A stretch of DNA of 64,000 nucleotides. Origin: Hyphomicrobium sp. NDB2Meth4. GTDB taxonomy: Bacteria; Pseudomonadota; Alphaproteobacteria; Rhizobiales; Hyphomicrobiaceae. Of this stretch, positions 7,532 through 16,059 are shown one piece after another; position 1 is the stretch's first letter; every line of letters starts with the position of its first letter. A program made the position numbers and the translations under genes. The notes under the pieces were generated by a model, which was not told where the DNA came from, ran no database searches, and was given only the letters and a program-made list of their open reading frames with translations. The stretch covers positions 124,001-188,000 of the forward strand of contig NZ_FPEJ01000013.1 of the NCBI RefSeq assembly GCF_900117445.1. Direction: 5' to 3'.

Positions 7532-8548
7532 CTATGCAAGCAGCGCGACGGCGACGGCAGGGGCGCAGCGGCTCGCCCAAGTGCGGCAGTCATCCGTCGC
7601 CTGCGCGATCTCAGCGAAGGGGATGGCCTCGCGTCCCTGGGCCTCGGCAATCTGTGCGATCACGTCTGCGCCAACCCCGGCGGCTACGATTGGTGCTCGC
7701 GCTGGCATCTCTGCATTCGCGAGCACTTCGCCGATAGCCGCCGCGATCTCGCGCTGTTGTTGATCAGCAATCTCGCGCGCAGCGGCCTGCCAATCATCGA
7801 GCGCAGCATCGCCCGCATCCCAGCCGAAGCATCGCGCGAAACGAGCCACGCTTTCCGTCGCAGACTTTCCTCGCCCGTCGAGCGTCGCGTGCTGGTCGAC
7901 GTCATCGGGAAGCACACCGAGCACGCGTCGCACGTCGGCCATGTTAGCGAAGACACCGGCGGCGAGCCGCTGCGCGCGCCCGCGCAGCACACCGCGTTGC
8001 GCCACGCTGCTCACGTCGGTCCGCGTTAATCCGCTGTAGACGAGCTCGCCCGTTGCTAAGCGCTCGCCATCGGTGAGACCCCGAGCAACGATGGCACCAT
8101 CGCGCACGGCGATGATATCCGTGGTCGTCGACCCCATGTCGGCGAGCAACGCATTGGGCAGTGCACGCGCGACAAGCGCTGCACTGGCCAGAAAGTTCGT
8201 CGAGGCAACGCTGATCGGATCGGCGCGAGCATCATCGACGCTCCCGATCCCGCGCAATCCCATCCAGATGCGCGCATCGGGGCCCAGCAACGTCTGCAGC
8301 CGGTCGACGATCGCCCGGACGCCGCTTGCGCGGTCGGGAAACACTTCGCACAACTCGCCCGTCATCGTCGCGGCATGACGATCGGCGCGCGCGACGAGAT
8401 CGCCCGCCGCGGCCAAGGCCGCATCGATCTGGTCGAGCCCCTTCCACAGCGGGCACGCGATCTGGCGCACTGCGATTGTGCGGCCATTCTCGGCCAGCGC
8501 TACTTTGAGGTGCGCCCCGCCCACGTCGTAACCGGCTGTAATGGACAT
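7532..8548 (-). CDS. Hydantoinase/oxoprolinase-fold H4MPT-linked C1 pathway protein (MfnF-like)
   Basis: A 338-residue ASKHA-fold protein: GYDVGGAHLKVALA at the N-terminus (phosphate-1-like loop), ADMGSTTTDIIAV mid-protein (phosphate-2-like) and APIVAAGVG near the end. It matches the family described as H4MPT-linked C1 transfer pathway protein. I believe archaeal MfnF, which joins the furan diphosphate to the tyramine part, belongs here, but could not check. ATG 8548 has GGAG five bases upstream; 35 extra N-terminal residues in the open frame were discarded. It is divergent from the HisA/F-like gene. Confidence 0.8.
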   Translation of the reverse strand: MSITAGYDVGGAHLKVALAENGRTIAVRQIACPLWKGLDQIDAALAAAGDLVARADRHAATMTGELCEVFPDRASGVRAIVDRLQTLLGPDARIWMGLRGIGSVDDARADPISVASTNFLASAALVARALPNALLADMGSTTTDIIAVRDGAIVARGLTDGERLATGELVYSGLTRTDVSSVAQRGVLRGRAQRLAAGVFANMADVRRVLGVLPDDVDQHATLDGRGKSATESVARFARCFGWDAGDAALDDWQAAAREIADQQQREIAAAIGEVLANAEMPARAPIVAAGVGADVIAQIAEAQGREAIPFAEIAQATDDCRTWASRCAPAVAVALLA

Positions 8549-8620
8549 GCGATCTCCGCGCGCACGATGCTCCTTCGCACGCAGTGCCGTGTTACACGAG
8601 GGGACCGCGGAGGCAAACAA

Positions 8621-9328
8621 ATGGACGTGATCCCGGTTATCGATGTGCGGCACGGCGTGGCGGTTGCGGCGGTCCGCGGCGACCGGGCGGCTTATCGCCC
8701 GCTCACAACGCCGCTTGCCGATGGCAGCGATCCCATCGGAGTCGCTAAAGGTTACGCGCGCCTCTTTAACTTTCCCGTTCTCTACGTCGCCGACCTCGAT
8801 GCCATCGAGGGGCGCGGGGCAAACGCCGCCCTGCCCGAAGGATTAGCCAGCGCAATCCCGGGGATTGCGCTCTGGGTCGACGCCGGCCTGCGCCCGCACG
8901 AGGCCGCTGAAATGCTCGCGGTTTCTGACGCAGCGACGCCGGTCATCGGCACCGAGAGCATCGTCGGCGAACAGGACATCGCGACAATCGAAGCTCTCCC
9001 GCGCGATCGCTTCGTCCTCTCGCTCGATTTCAAAGGCGATCAGTTCATCGGACCGCCGCGCATCTTCGACACTCCGGAACTCTGGCCAGACCGGCTGATC
9101 GTCATGACGCTCGCGCGCGTCGGGTCGGGCGAGGGGCCTGACCTCACGCGCATTGCCGATATCATCGCGCGAGCAAACGGGCGGCGTGTCTACGCCGCGG
9201 GTGGCGTGCGCAATCGCGCCGATATCGAAGCGTTGCACAAGGCAGGCGCGGCAGGCGTGCTCGTCGCCACTGCGCTGCACGCGGGCAAAATAAAAGCCGG
9301 CGATCTCGATGAGATCGCCGGCCTTTGA
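8621..9328 (+). CDS. HisA/HisF-related protein of the H4MPT island
   Basis: A 235-residue (beta/alpha)8 barrel: MDVIPVIDVRHGVAVAAVRG at the N-terminus, VLYVADLDAIEG, VLSLDFKGDQF, and YAAGGVRNRADIEAL with the C-terminal phosphate-binding turn. It belongs to the HisA/HisF-related family of methanogens and H4MPT bacteria, not to true histidine biosynthesis: no other his genes are nearby. GGAGG at 8609-8613 supports ATG 8621. The last nine codons form the stem of a strong hairpin (see 9287-9322). Function unknown. Confidence 0.75.
   Translation: MDVIPVIDVRHGVAVAAVRGDRAAYRPLTTPLADGSDPIGVAKGYARLFNFPVLYVADLDAIEGRGANAALPEGLASAIPGIALWVDAGLRPHEAAEMLAVSDAATPVIGTESIVGEQDIATIEALPRDRFVLSLDFKGDQFIGPPRIFDTPELWPDRLIVMTLARVGSGEGPDLTRIADIIARANGRRVYAAGGVRNRADIEALHKAGAAGVLVATALHAGKIKAGDLDEIAGL
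9287..9322 (-). terminator. Intrinsic terminator of fae, embedded in the HisA/F-like coding end
   Basis: A perfect 12-bp stem (GCCGGCGATCTC, 9296-9307, against 9311-9322) closes a 3-base loop. Read on the minus strand it is followed by TTTTATTTT (9287-9295), a textbook intrinsic terminator for fae mRNA, whose stop codon lies about 150 bp upstream. On the plus strand it is followed by only CTTTG, so any terminator for the HisA/F-like gene would be weaker. Confidence 0.8.
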
Positions 9329-9468
9329 TGTCGTAGCACGAAGGGGAGAGCAGAACGCGCGCCGGGGGTGTTCTACCCGTTCCAACGGCCAGAAAGCAGT
9401 CTACCCAATCGCTGCAGCAGGCCCCTCTTCATAGGCGGGGCATCATCCTGCTGTGGACGGTTTCCGCT

Positions 9469-9981
9469 TCAAGCCTTCGCACCGAACGGATGCTGAGCCG
9501 AGTTGCGCTGAGCGGTCACTTCGGCAGCGGTCGGCTTGCCGGCGACTGCACGAGCGATCGACTCCTTAACGGCGCGATAGTTGTAGTCCTGGATCTTCGC
9601 GTCGTCGGCAGCTTCCCAGTGGATGAACACGCCGACGCAGATGAAGATGTCGTCAGCTTCAGCAGCCGGGATCACGCCCTCGGCAACCGAGTCCTGAACG
9701 GCCTTGGCGACGCCGTACTGAGCAGGTCCGAACATCTGAACGGCCTGACGGGCGTCCTTGATGGTGACCTTGTTGTACAGGATCGTGTTCGGCTTGCAGG
9801 GCAGGTTGGGAGCGATAACAGCGAGGAGGGTCGTGAAACCGTCCTTGTTGTTCGTCAGCGCGTTGCAGAACGCGACTTCAGCGGCCGAGCCGCGCGGACC
9901 CATGAGAAGGTCGATGTGTGCGACTTCGTTACCGTCGCCGACGAGCGATTCGCCGACAAGCACCTTGTTGATCTTGGCCAT
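9469..9981 (-). CDS. fae: Formaldehyde-activating enzyme
   Basis: A 170-residue protein, full length for Fae, which condenses formaldehyde with H4MPT to methylene-H4MPT in the cytoplasm. Diagnostic stretches include [12 protein letters not shown], with the catalytic histidine, [10 protein letters not shown] and [19 protein letters not shown] lies 11 bases or so before the ATG. It is the last gene after the mptG-mtdB-mch chain but has its own 200-bp upstream region and a strong terminator, consistent with the very high expression known for Fae. Confidence 0.98.
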   Translation of the reverse strand: MAKINKVLVGESLVGDGNEVAHIDLLMGPRGSAAEVAFCNALTNNKDGFTTLLAVIAPNLPCKPNTILYNKVTIKDARQAVQMFGPAQYGVAKAVQDSVAEGVIPAAEADDIFICVGVFIHWEAADDAKIQDYNYRAVKESIARAVAGKPTAAEVTAQRNSAQHPFGAKA

Positions 9982-10149
9982 TTCGGGGTTTCTCCCAAGC
10001 TATAAGCACCACGAGCACCAACGCCACCCTGCCGAAAGGCCGGGCGCACCAGTTTCTGCCCAATCGAAAAGCCATCCTTCGTTTCTGCGTCCGGCGACGA
10101 AGTCGACGAACCGGTTTGCCGGATAGCGGCGCGCCATAAACGCCGCCCC

Positions 10150-10178
10150 TAGATAGCCTGAGGGCAATATCGAGACAA
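10150..10178 (-). promoter_or_regulatory. Candidate sigma-70-type promoter of fae
   Basis: On the minus strand TTGTCT (10178-10173) and TATCTA (10155-10150) are separated by exactly 17 bp, a good match to a housekeeping promoter. Initiation near 10142 would give a leader of about 160 nt before fae. The site lies just after the stop of the CitG-like gene. Inferred from sequence only. Confidence 0.5.
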
Positions 10179-10182
10179 GGGG

Positions 10183-11046
10183 CTAAGACGAGCCGTTAAG
10201 CCCCATTGCGTCGCACACAGAAGCGACAAAAACGGTTGCTACAACGAGGTCGGCAGTCGTACCCGGATTGATGCCCTGGCGCTTCAGATCGGCATCGAAT
10301 TCGAGCAATGCGGGCAATGCTTTGGCTGCCGCGACGGGCTGCCAGAGCTTTTCGAGCGCAATTGCCCGCTGACGGACATCATTGGCAACTGCTTCACCAT
10401 GTTTTCGAACAATGTGGCTGTCTGCAAATTGTGCAAGATAGGCCATGTGCAGCGTCGTGACCGCCAGTGACGGATCATCGCTCAAGGATTGAGCGCGCCG
10501 CAGCTCCGGCAACCCAAACTCGAAAATGTCTTCAAAGCCAGTCGTATAGTTGAGCGCGATACGGTCGCGTTCGGCCGCCAGCTCCATCGCCTCGAGCAGG
10601 CCAATTGTCGGCGGCACGGCCACATCCTGCTCCGGTGCCGAGCCAAGCCCGCCGGGATGTGCTCGCCGGATCGCCGCGTACACCGAGGCGGCATCGCCTG
10701 CATCGAGATTGGCTAACACCGCATTCAGCCGGCCGCGCAGGCCAAGCTCCAGGTTCATTGCCGCAGCGGCCGCAACCGGCGCGCACAGCAGCAGAATGCC
10801 AAGGTTCGTATTGCAGCCCGCCGCTGCGAATGACGCTTCGACCGCGCGCAAAATTCGGGTGCCGACTTTCTCCCCGCTGGCCGCGATCCATGGCGCTGCC
10901 GCTTCGGCGCTGGCCTCGAATTGCGCGACCTCCATGCCGTGGCCGCTGGAATGGACGTGAACATTGCCCGGCTTGAGCGCAGAAAGCTCTGCGTGACAGG
11001 CGGCGATGAACAGCTCGCCGATCTGGTCTTCGCTCAGGCGGGGCAT
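10183..11046 (-). CDS. CitG-like triphosphoribosyl-dephospho-CoA synthase-family protein of the C1 island
   Basis: A 287-residue helical protein related to CitG/MdcB. Visible motifs are LSALKPGNVHVHSSGHGM near residue 20, TNLGILLLCAP and ALNYTTGFEDIFEF. In methylotrophs this gene (I believe orf7 of the Methylobacterium cluster) sits between mch/ATP-grasp and fae; it is needed for the H4MPT pathway there, though its reaction is not known to me. A phosphoribosyl- or nucleotidyl-transfer step in cofactor assembly is plausible. It overlaps the upstream ATP-grasp gene by 13 bp. Confidence 0.75.
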   Translation of the reverse strand: MPRLSEDQIGELFIAACHAELSALKPGNVHVHSSGHGMEVAQFEASAEAAAPWIAASGEKVGTRILRAVEASFAAAGCNTNLGILLLCAPVAAAAAMNLELGLRGRLNAVLANLDAGDAASVYAAIRRAHPGGLGSAPEQDVAVPPTIGLLEAMELAAERDRIALNYTTGFEDIFEFGLPELRRAQSLSDDPSLAVTTLHMAYLAQFADSHIVRKHGEAVANDVRQRAIALEKLWQPVAAAKALPALLEFDADLKRQGINPGTTADLVVATVFVASVCDAMGLNGSS

Positions 11047-12014
11047 GGTTGCGCAGCCGTGTGCGCCCGCCGGTGTTCGGCAACCGCGTAGAGGAAATCT
11101 TCGACGATGGTCTCGGCGATGTTGATATCCGATACGCTCTGCAAACCGCGCCAGGACGGATTGCTGTTCACTTCAAGAACCATGAGGCGCCCGTCAGCTC
11201 CGCGGATCAGATCGACGCCGGCATAGTCGCCGCCGACGGCAGCCAGCGCGCCTTGCGCCAGCGAGGCCATTTCTGCGTCAGCCAGATGTGCAACCGGCGC
11301 TGCGCCCTGGTGAACGTTGGTGATCCAGCTGCCCGCGCGCCGTGCCATGGCAGCGACGACGCGACGGCGCGTTACCAGAACCCGCCAGTCTTCGAACGTC
11401 GCGTTGGAAGAGGGCACGTAGTCCTGCAGATAATAGATGTTGTCGGCTGCCTCGGGCGCCGGCAGCTCGCTCACGCTGTCGACGCGCAGAAGCCCTTTGC
11501 CCTGTGATCCGAACAAAGGCTTGTAGATCAGTGGGCGCCCGGCCGCGCTCACGTAAGCATCCGCGGGTGGCAGCGTCTCGACTGTGCGCGTACGCGGCGT
11601 CGGAATACCGGCCTTGTGCAGCAAGAACGTCGTCGCCGACTTGTCGACGCAGCGCTCGATGGCACGTGCATCGTTCCACACGCGCACGCCGCTTTCGCGC
11701 AGCGCATGCAGGATGCCGAGGCGGAAGGTGATCTGCTCCAGAGTGCCCGCCGAAATGGACCGCACGAATACGGCATCCGGCAGCGCGCCGCTAAAGCCCG
11801 GTATGTCGATGCCGCTTTCCAGCCCGGTATCGAACGCGCACCGCGGCAGCGACGTGATGACAACATAGGCGCCGCGCGCGCGCAACGCCTCGGCGAGGCG
11901 GCGCACGTGCCAGTTGCCGCTCTCTTCCTCGAGGAAGAGAGCGATCTTCAGGCCGCTTGCGCTTTGCTCAGCGGAAGCTTTTGTCGACGACGTCTGGAGC
12001 AAGTTCGCCCGCAT
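11034..12014 (-). CDS. RimK-type ATP-grasp ligase of the H4MPT/methylofuran island
   Basis: About 326 residues. Core KIALFLEEESGNWHVRRLAEALRARGAYV, then CVDKSATTFLLHKAGIPTP, RPLIYKPLFGSQGKGL (ATP-grasp loop) and MVLEVNSNPSWRGLQ with the metal-binding Glu/Asn. It resembles RimK/MptN-type glutamate ligases; Methylobacterium orf5 is the likely counterpart. Likely role: adding glutamate(s) to H4MPT or to the polyglutamate tail of methylofuran. The start is uncertain: ATG 12014 lies inside mch and has no clear ribosome site; a CTG just before KIALF is an alternative. Confidence 0.75.
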   Translation of the reverse strand: MRANLLQTSSTKASAEQSASGLKIALFLEEESGNWHVRRLAEALRARGAYVVITSLPRCAFDTGLESGIDIPGFSGALPDAVFVRSISAGTLEQITFRLGILHALRESGVRVWNDARAIERCVDKSATTFLLHKAGIPTPRTRTVETLPPADAYVSAAGRPLIYKPLFGSQGKGLLRVDSVSELPAPEAADNIYYLQDYVPSSNATFEDWRVLVTRRRVVAAMARRAGSWITNVHQGAAPVAHLADAEMASLAQGALAAVGGDYAGVDLIRGADGRLMVLEVNSNPSWRGLQSVSDINIAETIVEDFLYAVAEHRRAHTAAQPCPA

Positions 12015-12939
12015 GGAATGAGGTGCCGGTGTCGAGGTTCGAAACGATGACCTGAGCCGGGCTGAACAACATCGGATCGATTTTGTAGAAGTCGCCGCCA
12101 GCAGCCGCGAAGATATCGGCAAATGGCTCGCCGTATGCCGCGCACGTGCTCGACGGAAGCTGCTTAGCAAGCTGCTCGGCCGCATCGTTGCTGCCGCGTA
12201 CGAACAGCTGCACGCGCCCACCGTAGATCACAGCGTCGTTTGTGCGGCCCATTGCACGCATGAAATCGGGGACCGGCGGCGCGATCGGGGCCGTGCCGAT
12301 GCCATCCTCGATGTGCTCCAGCGGGAAGTGCAATTCGTGCGCCTTGTGCAGCGCGACTTCCAGCACGCGCGCCGCGATCTGCACGCTGCCCGCGATGCAG
12401 CCGGTCGGTGCGAAAAGGATCGTCAGGTTGCTCGGCTGCACGCCGCACGCTGCCGCGATAGAACGCGCGACCGAAGCAGGCGGGGCCTTGTCGCCCTCGA
12501 TGACGAGAGCCGCCTTGCTGTAATGGTCGACGTAGTTGAGGTCTTTGTAGAGCGCCTCGACGCGCGAAAGGGCACGCGCCGGTCCCGAGCCGAGCGCAAA
12601 GAAGCCGCTCTCCTGCTCGGTGATCTGCCAGCCTGCGTACTGGCTGCCGAGACAGGCGACGACCGGGTTCGCAGCGTGGACGGTGATGCCGAGCGGCCAG
12701 CGCTTCAGGCCGGAATCATTGTGCACCGTGACAGTGCCGAGCCCACCGAGGCAGACCTCAGCCAGTCGGCGCCCAGCTTCCAATCCGCCGGGGGCCTTCG
12801 CGCCCATGTCGATGAGCCGCTCGCCGGCTTCCCCGGTCGTAACCGAGCAACGCAGTGCGTCGGCGTCGGCCACGATTCCTTCAACGAGCTTGGCTGCGCG
12901 CGAAGAGACGCTTGGGGCCGGGCCGTTGTACTTCTGCAT
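11968..12939 (-). CDS. mch: Methenyl-H4MPT cyclohydrolase
   Basis: A 323-residue cytoplasmic enzyme that hydrolyses methenyl-H4MPT to formyl-H4MPT. It shows GGLEAGRRLAEVCLGGLGTV, ACLGSQYAGW, FFALGSGPARAL and GRTNDAVIYGG, all typical of bacterial Mch. The start MQKYNGPAPS at 12939 fits the family N-terminus and has GGGAG ten bases upstream; an in-frame start at 12972 would add 11 residues. It overlaps the upstream ATP-grasp gene by 59 bp and the downstream one by 47 bp. Confidence 0.95.
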   Translation of the reverse strand: MQKYNGPAPSVSSRAAKLVEGIVADADALRCSVTTGEAGERLIDMGAKAPGGLEAGRRLAEVCLGGLGTVTVHNDSGLKRWPLGITVHAANPVVACLGSQYAGWQITEQESGFFALGSGPARALSRVEALYKDLNYVDHYSKAALVIEGDKAPPASVARSIAAACGVQPSNLTILFAPTGCIAGSVQIAARVLEVALHKAHELHFPLEHIEDGIGTAPIAPPVPDFMRAMGRTNDAVIYGGRVQLFVRGSNDAAEQLAKQLPSSTCAAYGEPFADIFAAAGGDFYKIDPMLFSPAQVIVSNLDTGTSFHAGELAPDVVDKSFR

Positions 12940-14071
12940 TGTCGTTGCGCTCCCTGTTTCGGGGCTGTCCATACAGCATCTGACCCAGTTCGTCCAAGCG
13001 CTGACGACAACTCCCTAATGCCGCATCCTGGCTCGCCCCGGAGCCATAAACCGTGGCTATCGGCCTATAGCGGGGAATGTGGGTTCCAGGGGCCGGGCGG
13101 TCCGCCGTCCAGGGCGGCAACGGCTCGTCTCCGATGTCGAGCGATCCGGGATCGGCGTAAAGAATTGCTGCAGCGCGAACGTCCATTGAAACGTTCACTT
13201 GAGGCGTCTGACCCATCGCTGCCGCGAGGTGCGCGCGAAAGAGACTGCCGCGCTCATCGTCGAACACATCGAGTGTCGCGCCGGGGCGCGGATTGATCTC
13301 GAGCAGATAAGGGGTCTCGCCTGCGAGCAGGAAATCGAACGAGACGAGACCGGCAAGTTTGAGTTCGGCACATAGCTTTTCGGCGGCGGCCTGCATCGAC
13401 GCGGCAACATCCGCCGCTACCTCGACCGGCCCGGCCGCACCGCCGTAGCGATAGGGGCGCGGCCCGCTTCCGACAGACCATTGCCGGCTGATGCCGATCA
13501 TCTGCATGCGCCCGCCGCTGGCGACCGCGAGCACCGAGTGCGGGATGCCATCGAGACGGCGCTGGTAATATCGCCGCGCGCCTTGCTCAGCCTCCGCTGA
13601 AGCAACGTGCGTTCCCCCGCTGCCTCCGATGCGCTTCGACAGCCATCCGGCCGGGTCGCCGGGCACGCGAAGTTGCGTTTCAGGATGTTCGATTGAGAGC
13701 TTGTCGAGCAGCGCCGCCAGCGCCACCGGGTCTTTGCAGCGCGCGATTGTCACTGCGTCATTGCCGAGAATACGATAGCGACGCGCCAGCACTTCGATGA
13801 GCTTCGGGCGGTCTTCGAAACCCGAGCCGAGCACGAGTCCCACCGGAGGGCTCGTTGCGCGGTGGGTTAGCTCGCTCAGCGCCGCGAGCGTCTGCTTGGT
13901 GCGAAAGCCTATGCGAGCCGCATCTTTGACGCACAAAGCATGTGCTGCGTACTCGGCAGTGTCGCTGTCGCCGAACGCGTCGGCGACAAGCGGTTCGTAT
14001 CCAGCGCGCCGGGCGGAGGCTGCCAGCCCACGCCCGGCCAATGCTGCAATAAGGACGCTTCCGCTGCTCAA
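12881..14071 (-). CDS. ATP-grasp protein between mtdB and mch
   Basis: A 396-residue protein with an N-terminal pre-ATP-grasp Rossmann-like region (SSGSVLIAALAGRGLAASARR) and a C-terminal ATP-grasp fold (GWLSKRIGGSGGTHV loop; LVSFDFLLAGETPYLLEINPRPG metal site). It is typical of H4MPT islands (I believe orf17 in Methylobacterium). A cofactor-assembly ligase role is inferred; substrate unknown. Its start overlaps the mtdB stop by 4 bp, giving coupling. The last 20 or so residues are basic and divergent. Confidence 0.75.
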   Translation of the reverse strand: MSSGSVLIAALAGRGLAASARRAGYEPLVADAFGDSDTAEYAAHALCVKDAARIGFRTKQTLAALSELTHRATSPPVGLVLGSGFEDRPKLIEVLARRYRILGNDAVTIARCKDPVALAALLDKLSIEHPETQLRVPGDPAGWLSKRIGGSGGTHVASAEAEQGARRYYQRRLDGIPHSVLAVASGGRMQMIGISRQWSVGSGPRPYRYGGAAGPVEVAADVAASMQAAAEKLCAELKLAGLVSFDFLLAGETPYLLEINPRPGATLDVFDDERGSLFRAHLAAAMGQTPQVNVSMDVRAAAILYADPGSLDIGDEPLPPWTADRPAPGTHIPRYRPIATVYGSGASQDAALGSCRQRLDELGQMLYGQPRNRERNDNAEVQRPGPKRLFARSQAR

Positions 14072-14967
14072 GCGGTCAGCGTCCGCGCCAGGTCGAACGC
14101 GGCGCGGAAGTCATAGTGCACGGGCTTGTCGGACTCGAGCATGCGCTTGAAGAGGCCGGACTCCGTCTTGTACTTGATGTCGCCTATGGCGAGCGGGCCA
14201 ACGCCGAGCGCGTTGGAGCCGGGCAGGGCAGCGCCGTCCATGAACAGCTCCATGCCTTCGATGCCCGCGGGCGGAACTGCGTTTACGTCGGCAGCGACGA
14301 GCAAGTTCTTCGCCTTGGCGAGATCGTCGGCGGAAAGAACGCGAACGCCGGCAGCAGCCGCTGCGAACACGACTTCAGTGTCGGCGATGATCGCCTGCTT
14401 CTGCTCCAGCGTCTCACCCGACTTGGCGATCAGGTCGACGCCGAAGCGCTGCTTCGACACTTCCGCCGACTTGATCACGCGATCGACACCGCGGTGCGCA
14501 ACCAGCGTCACCTCGGCGCCTTCCAGCGCGGCAATGATCGAGGAGGCGAAGCCGACGACGCCGGTAGCGCCGAACACGGCAACGCGCGTGCCTTTCCAGC
14601 CGCGATTGAACTTCGTGCGCAGCACGCGCTCGACGCAGGCGACCATCGCGGCAGCCGTGGTGAACGAGCCGGCCGGGTCAGCCAGAGCGGACAGACCGAA
14701 CGGCGGCACCAGCGCCTTCTGCACCGCCTCGAGCATGTCGAGAGCGAGGATCGCGTCCTTACCGCCGATGAAAAAGCCCGTGCGCGTGCCATAGTTCGGC
14801 GGGCGCGAGAAGATCGCGTCCTGGGTGAGCGCGGTCACTTCCTCGAGCGTCACGTTGATGTACGGGACGATGACCTTCCAGCCGGCATCCGCCGCCATGT
14901 TCACGTCGAACGGGGACATATGCTTCTGCGGCGAGAGCATGTGCAAAATCGGAGTGGCTTCGCTCAT
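14068..14967 (-). CDS. mtdB: NAD(P)-dependent methylene-H4MPT dehydrogenase
   Basis: A 299-residue enzyme oxidising methylene-H4MPT to methenyl-H4MPT. Its N-terminus MSEATPILHMLSPQKHMSPFDVNMA is characteristic of MtdB/MtdA. VAVFGATGVVG is the dinucleotide loop and a second stretch is VLSADDLAKAKNLLVAADVNAVPP. ATG 14967 carries GGAAG seven bases upstream; the 47 additional open-frame residues come from the mptG end. It follows mptG by 25 bp. Together with fae and mch it forms the formaldehyde-to-formyl branch. Confidence 0.95.
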   Translation of the reverse strand: MSEATPILHMLSPQKHMSPFDVNMAADAGWKVIVPYINVTLEEVTALTQDAIFSRPPNYGTRTGFFIGGKDAILALDMLEAVQKALVPPFGLSALADPAGSFTTAAAMVACVERVLRTKFNRGWKGTRVAVFGATGVVGFASSIIAALEGAEVTLVAHRGVDRVIKSAEVSKQRFGVDLIAKSGETLEQKQAIIADTEVVFAAAAAGVRVLSADDLAKAKNLLVAADVNAVPPAGIEGMELFMDGAALPGSNALGVGPLAIGDIKYKTESGLFKRMLESDKPVHYDFRAAFDLARTLTA

Positions 14968-14992
14968 AATCGGTCTTCCTTGGCTTCTGAAC

Positions 14993-16009
14993 TTATGTGT
15001 TGGCGATCTTTTCGACGCTGGCGCCCCTGTTGCGCCCTTCGGCGATGAGGATTTCAAGTCCCTCGCGTCTAGCGACTTCGATGGCGGAATCATAGAGGCG
15101 ACGGGCAATTTCCTGCGAGGGTGCGAATGCGAACCCGGTCGGGCCCCAGGAGCTCTGGCCGATGCCTACACCGCCGGCCGCACGCAAAGCGTCGACCACG
15201 CGCCCGACACCCGGGCTCGTCCACGGACTGCCGCCCTGTGCACTCGCAAAATGGTTGCCGACAACCTTCTGAATCTCGGTCAGCGCATCGCCGAAGGCCG
15301 CGATGTCCTCTTCCATCAGCCCGGGTACGAGCTGCATGAGGACGAGCCTGCAAACGTGTGCTGCGGCATCGGCGGGCAGTGGAGGCAGCGCGGCGAATGC
15401 ATTCGTTTCATCGTCGCCATGCACGCCTGCGGTGCCGGGATCCATCACCAGCAGGGCACGCCACGCCACCGGAAAGTTGGCCCGAACCAGGATCGGGGGC
15501 GCACGGTCGAGCTCACCGCGTCCGCCATCGACGATGAACCCGCCTTGCTCGAATGCGGCCATGCCGATCGCCGAGCGCGCACCGCGATTGACCATCTCGC
15601 CGAGCCGCGAGGGAATGTGGTCGATGCCTTCGAGCGTCATCAGCGCAGCACCAGCTGCCAGCGCCATCTGTGTGCCCGAGCCGAGCCCGGCGTGCGCCGG
15701 AATGGCCGAGGTGACTTTCACCTCGTACCCGGCTGGCAGATTGTAGGCATCCGCAAGCTTGCGCAGCGTTGCGAGCGCGCGCGCATGATCGGGGCCTTCA
15801 CCCTTGAATGTCTGGCTGCGCTTCAGGACGAGTTCGGTGCGCGGCACGTCAACGGCGAGGCCGATGCTGCCGAACATGCGACCCAGATCGCCGTTCAGAT
15901 CCAGAAAGCCCAGATGCAGCCGCGCTGGCGCAATAACGCGCACCGCCCCCACGTGCGCTCGTTCGCGCTTGGCGGGTGCATCGGATTGCTTTGCGTCAGC
16001 CAGTGGCAT
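14993..16009 (-). CDS. mptG: Beta-ribofuranosylaminobenzene 5'-phosphate synthase
   Basis: A 338-residue GHMP-fold enzyme that joins PRPP and 4-aminobenzoate (or 4-hydroxybenzoate) as a first dedicated step of H4MPT synthesis. Motifs are VIAPARLHLGFLDLNG, the GHMP loop PAHAGLGSGTQMALA, and GVGIGQSSWGPTGFAF near the C-terminus. It is the first gene of the minus-strand mptG-mtdB-ATP-grasp-mch chain and is divergent from the carbinolamine dehydratase with only 50 bp between, so their promoters must overlap. Confidence 0.93.
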   Translation of the reverse strand: MPLADAKQSDAPAKRERAHVGAVRVIAPARLHLGFLDLNGDLGRMFGSIGLAVDVPRTELVLKRSQTFKGEGPDHARALATLRKLADAYNLPAGYEVKVTSAIPAHAGLGSGTQMALAAGAALMTLEGIDHIPSRLGEMVNRGARSAIGMAAFEQGGFIVDGGRGELDRAPPILVRANFPVAWRALLVMDPGTAGVHGDDETNAFAALPPLPADAAAHVCRLVLMQLVPGLMEEDIAAFGDALTEIQKVVGNHFASAQGGSPWTSPGVGRVVDALRAAGGVGIGQSSWGPTGFAFAPSQEIARRLYDSAIEVARREGLEILIAEGRNRGASVEKIANT

Positions 16010-16059
16010 TACGGTTCAACCTGTTGGTGCGGTGCCCCCGACCGGAGGAGACAGACAAT

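Noticed and set aside
9400-9460. CAGCAGG/CCTGCTG hairpin in the fae 3' region as the main terminator
   Set aside because: Stem is long-looped and lacks a T-run on the fae strand; the 9296-9322 hairpin is much better.
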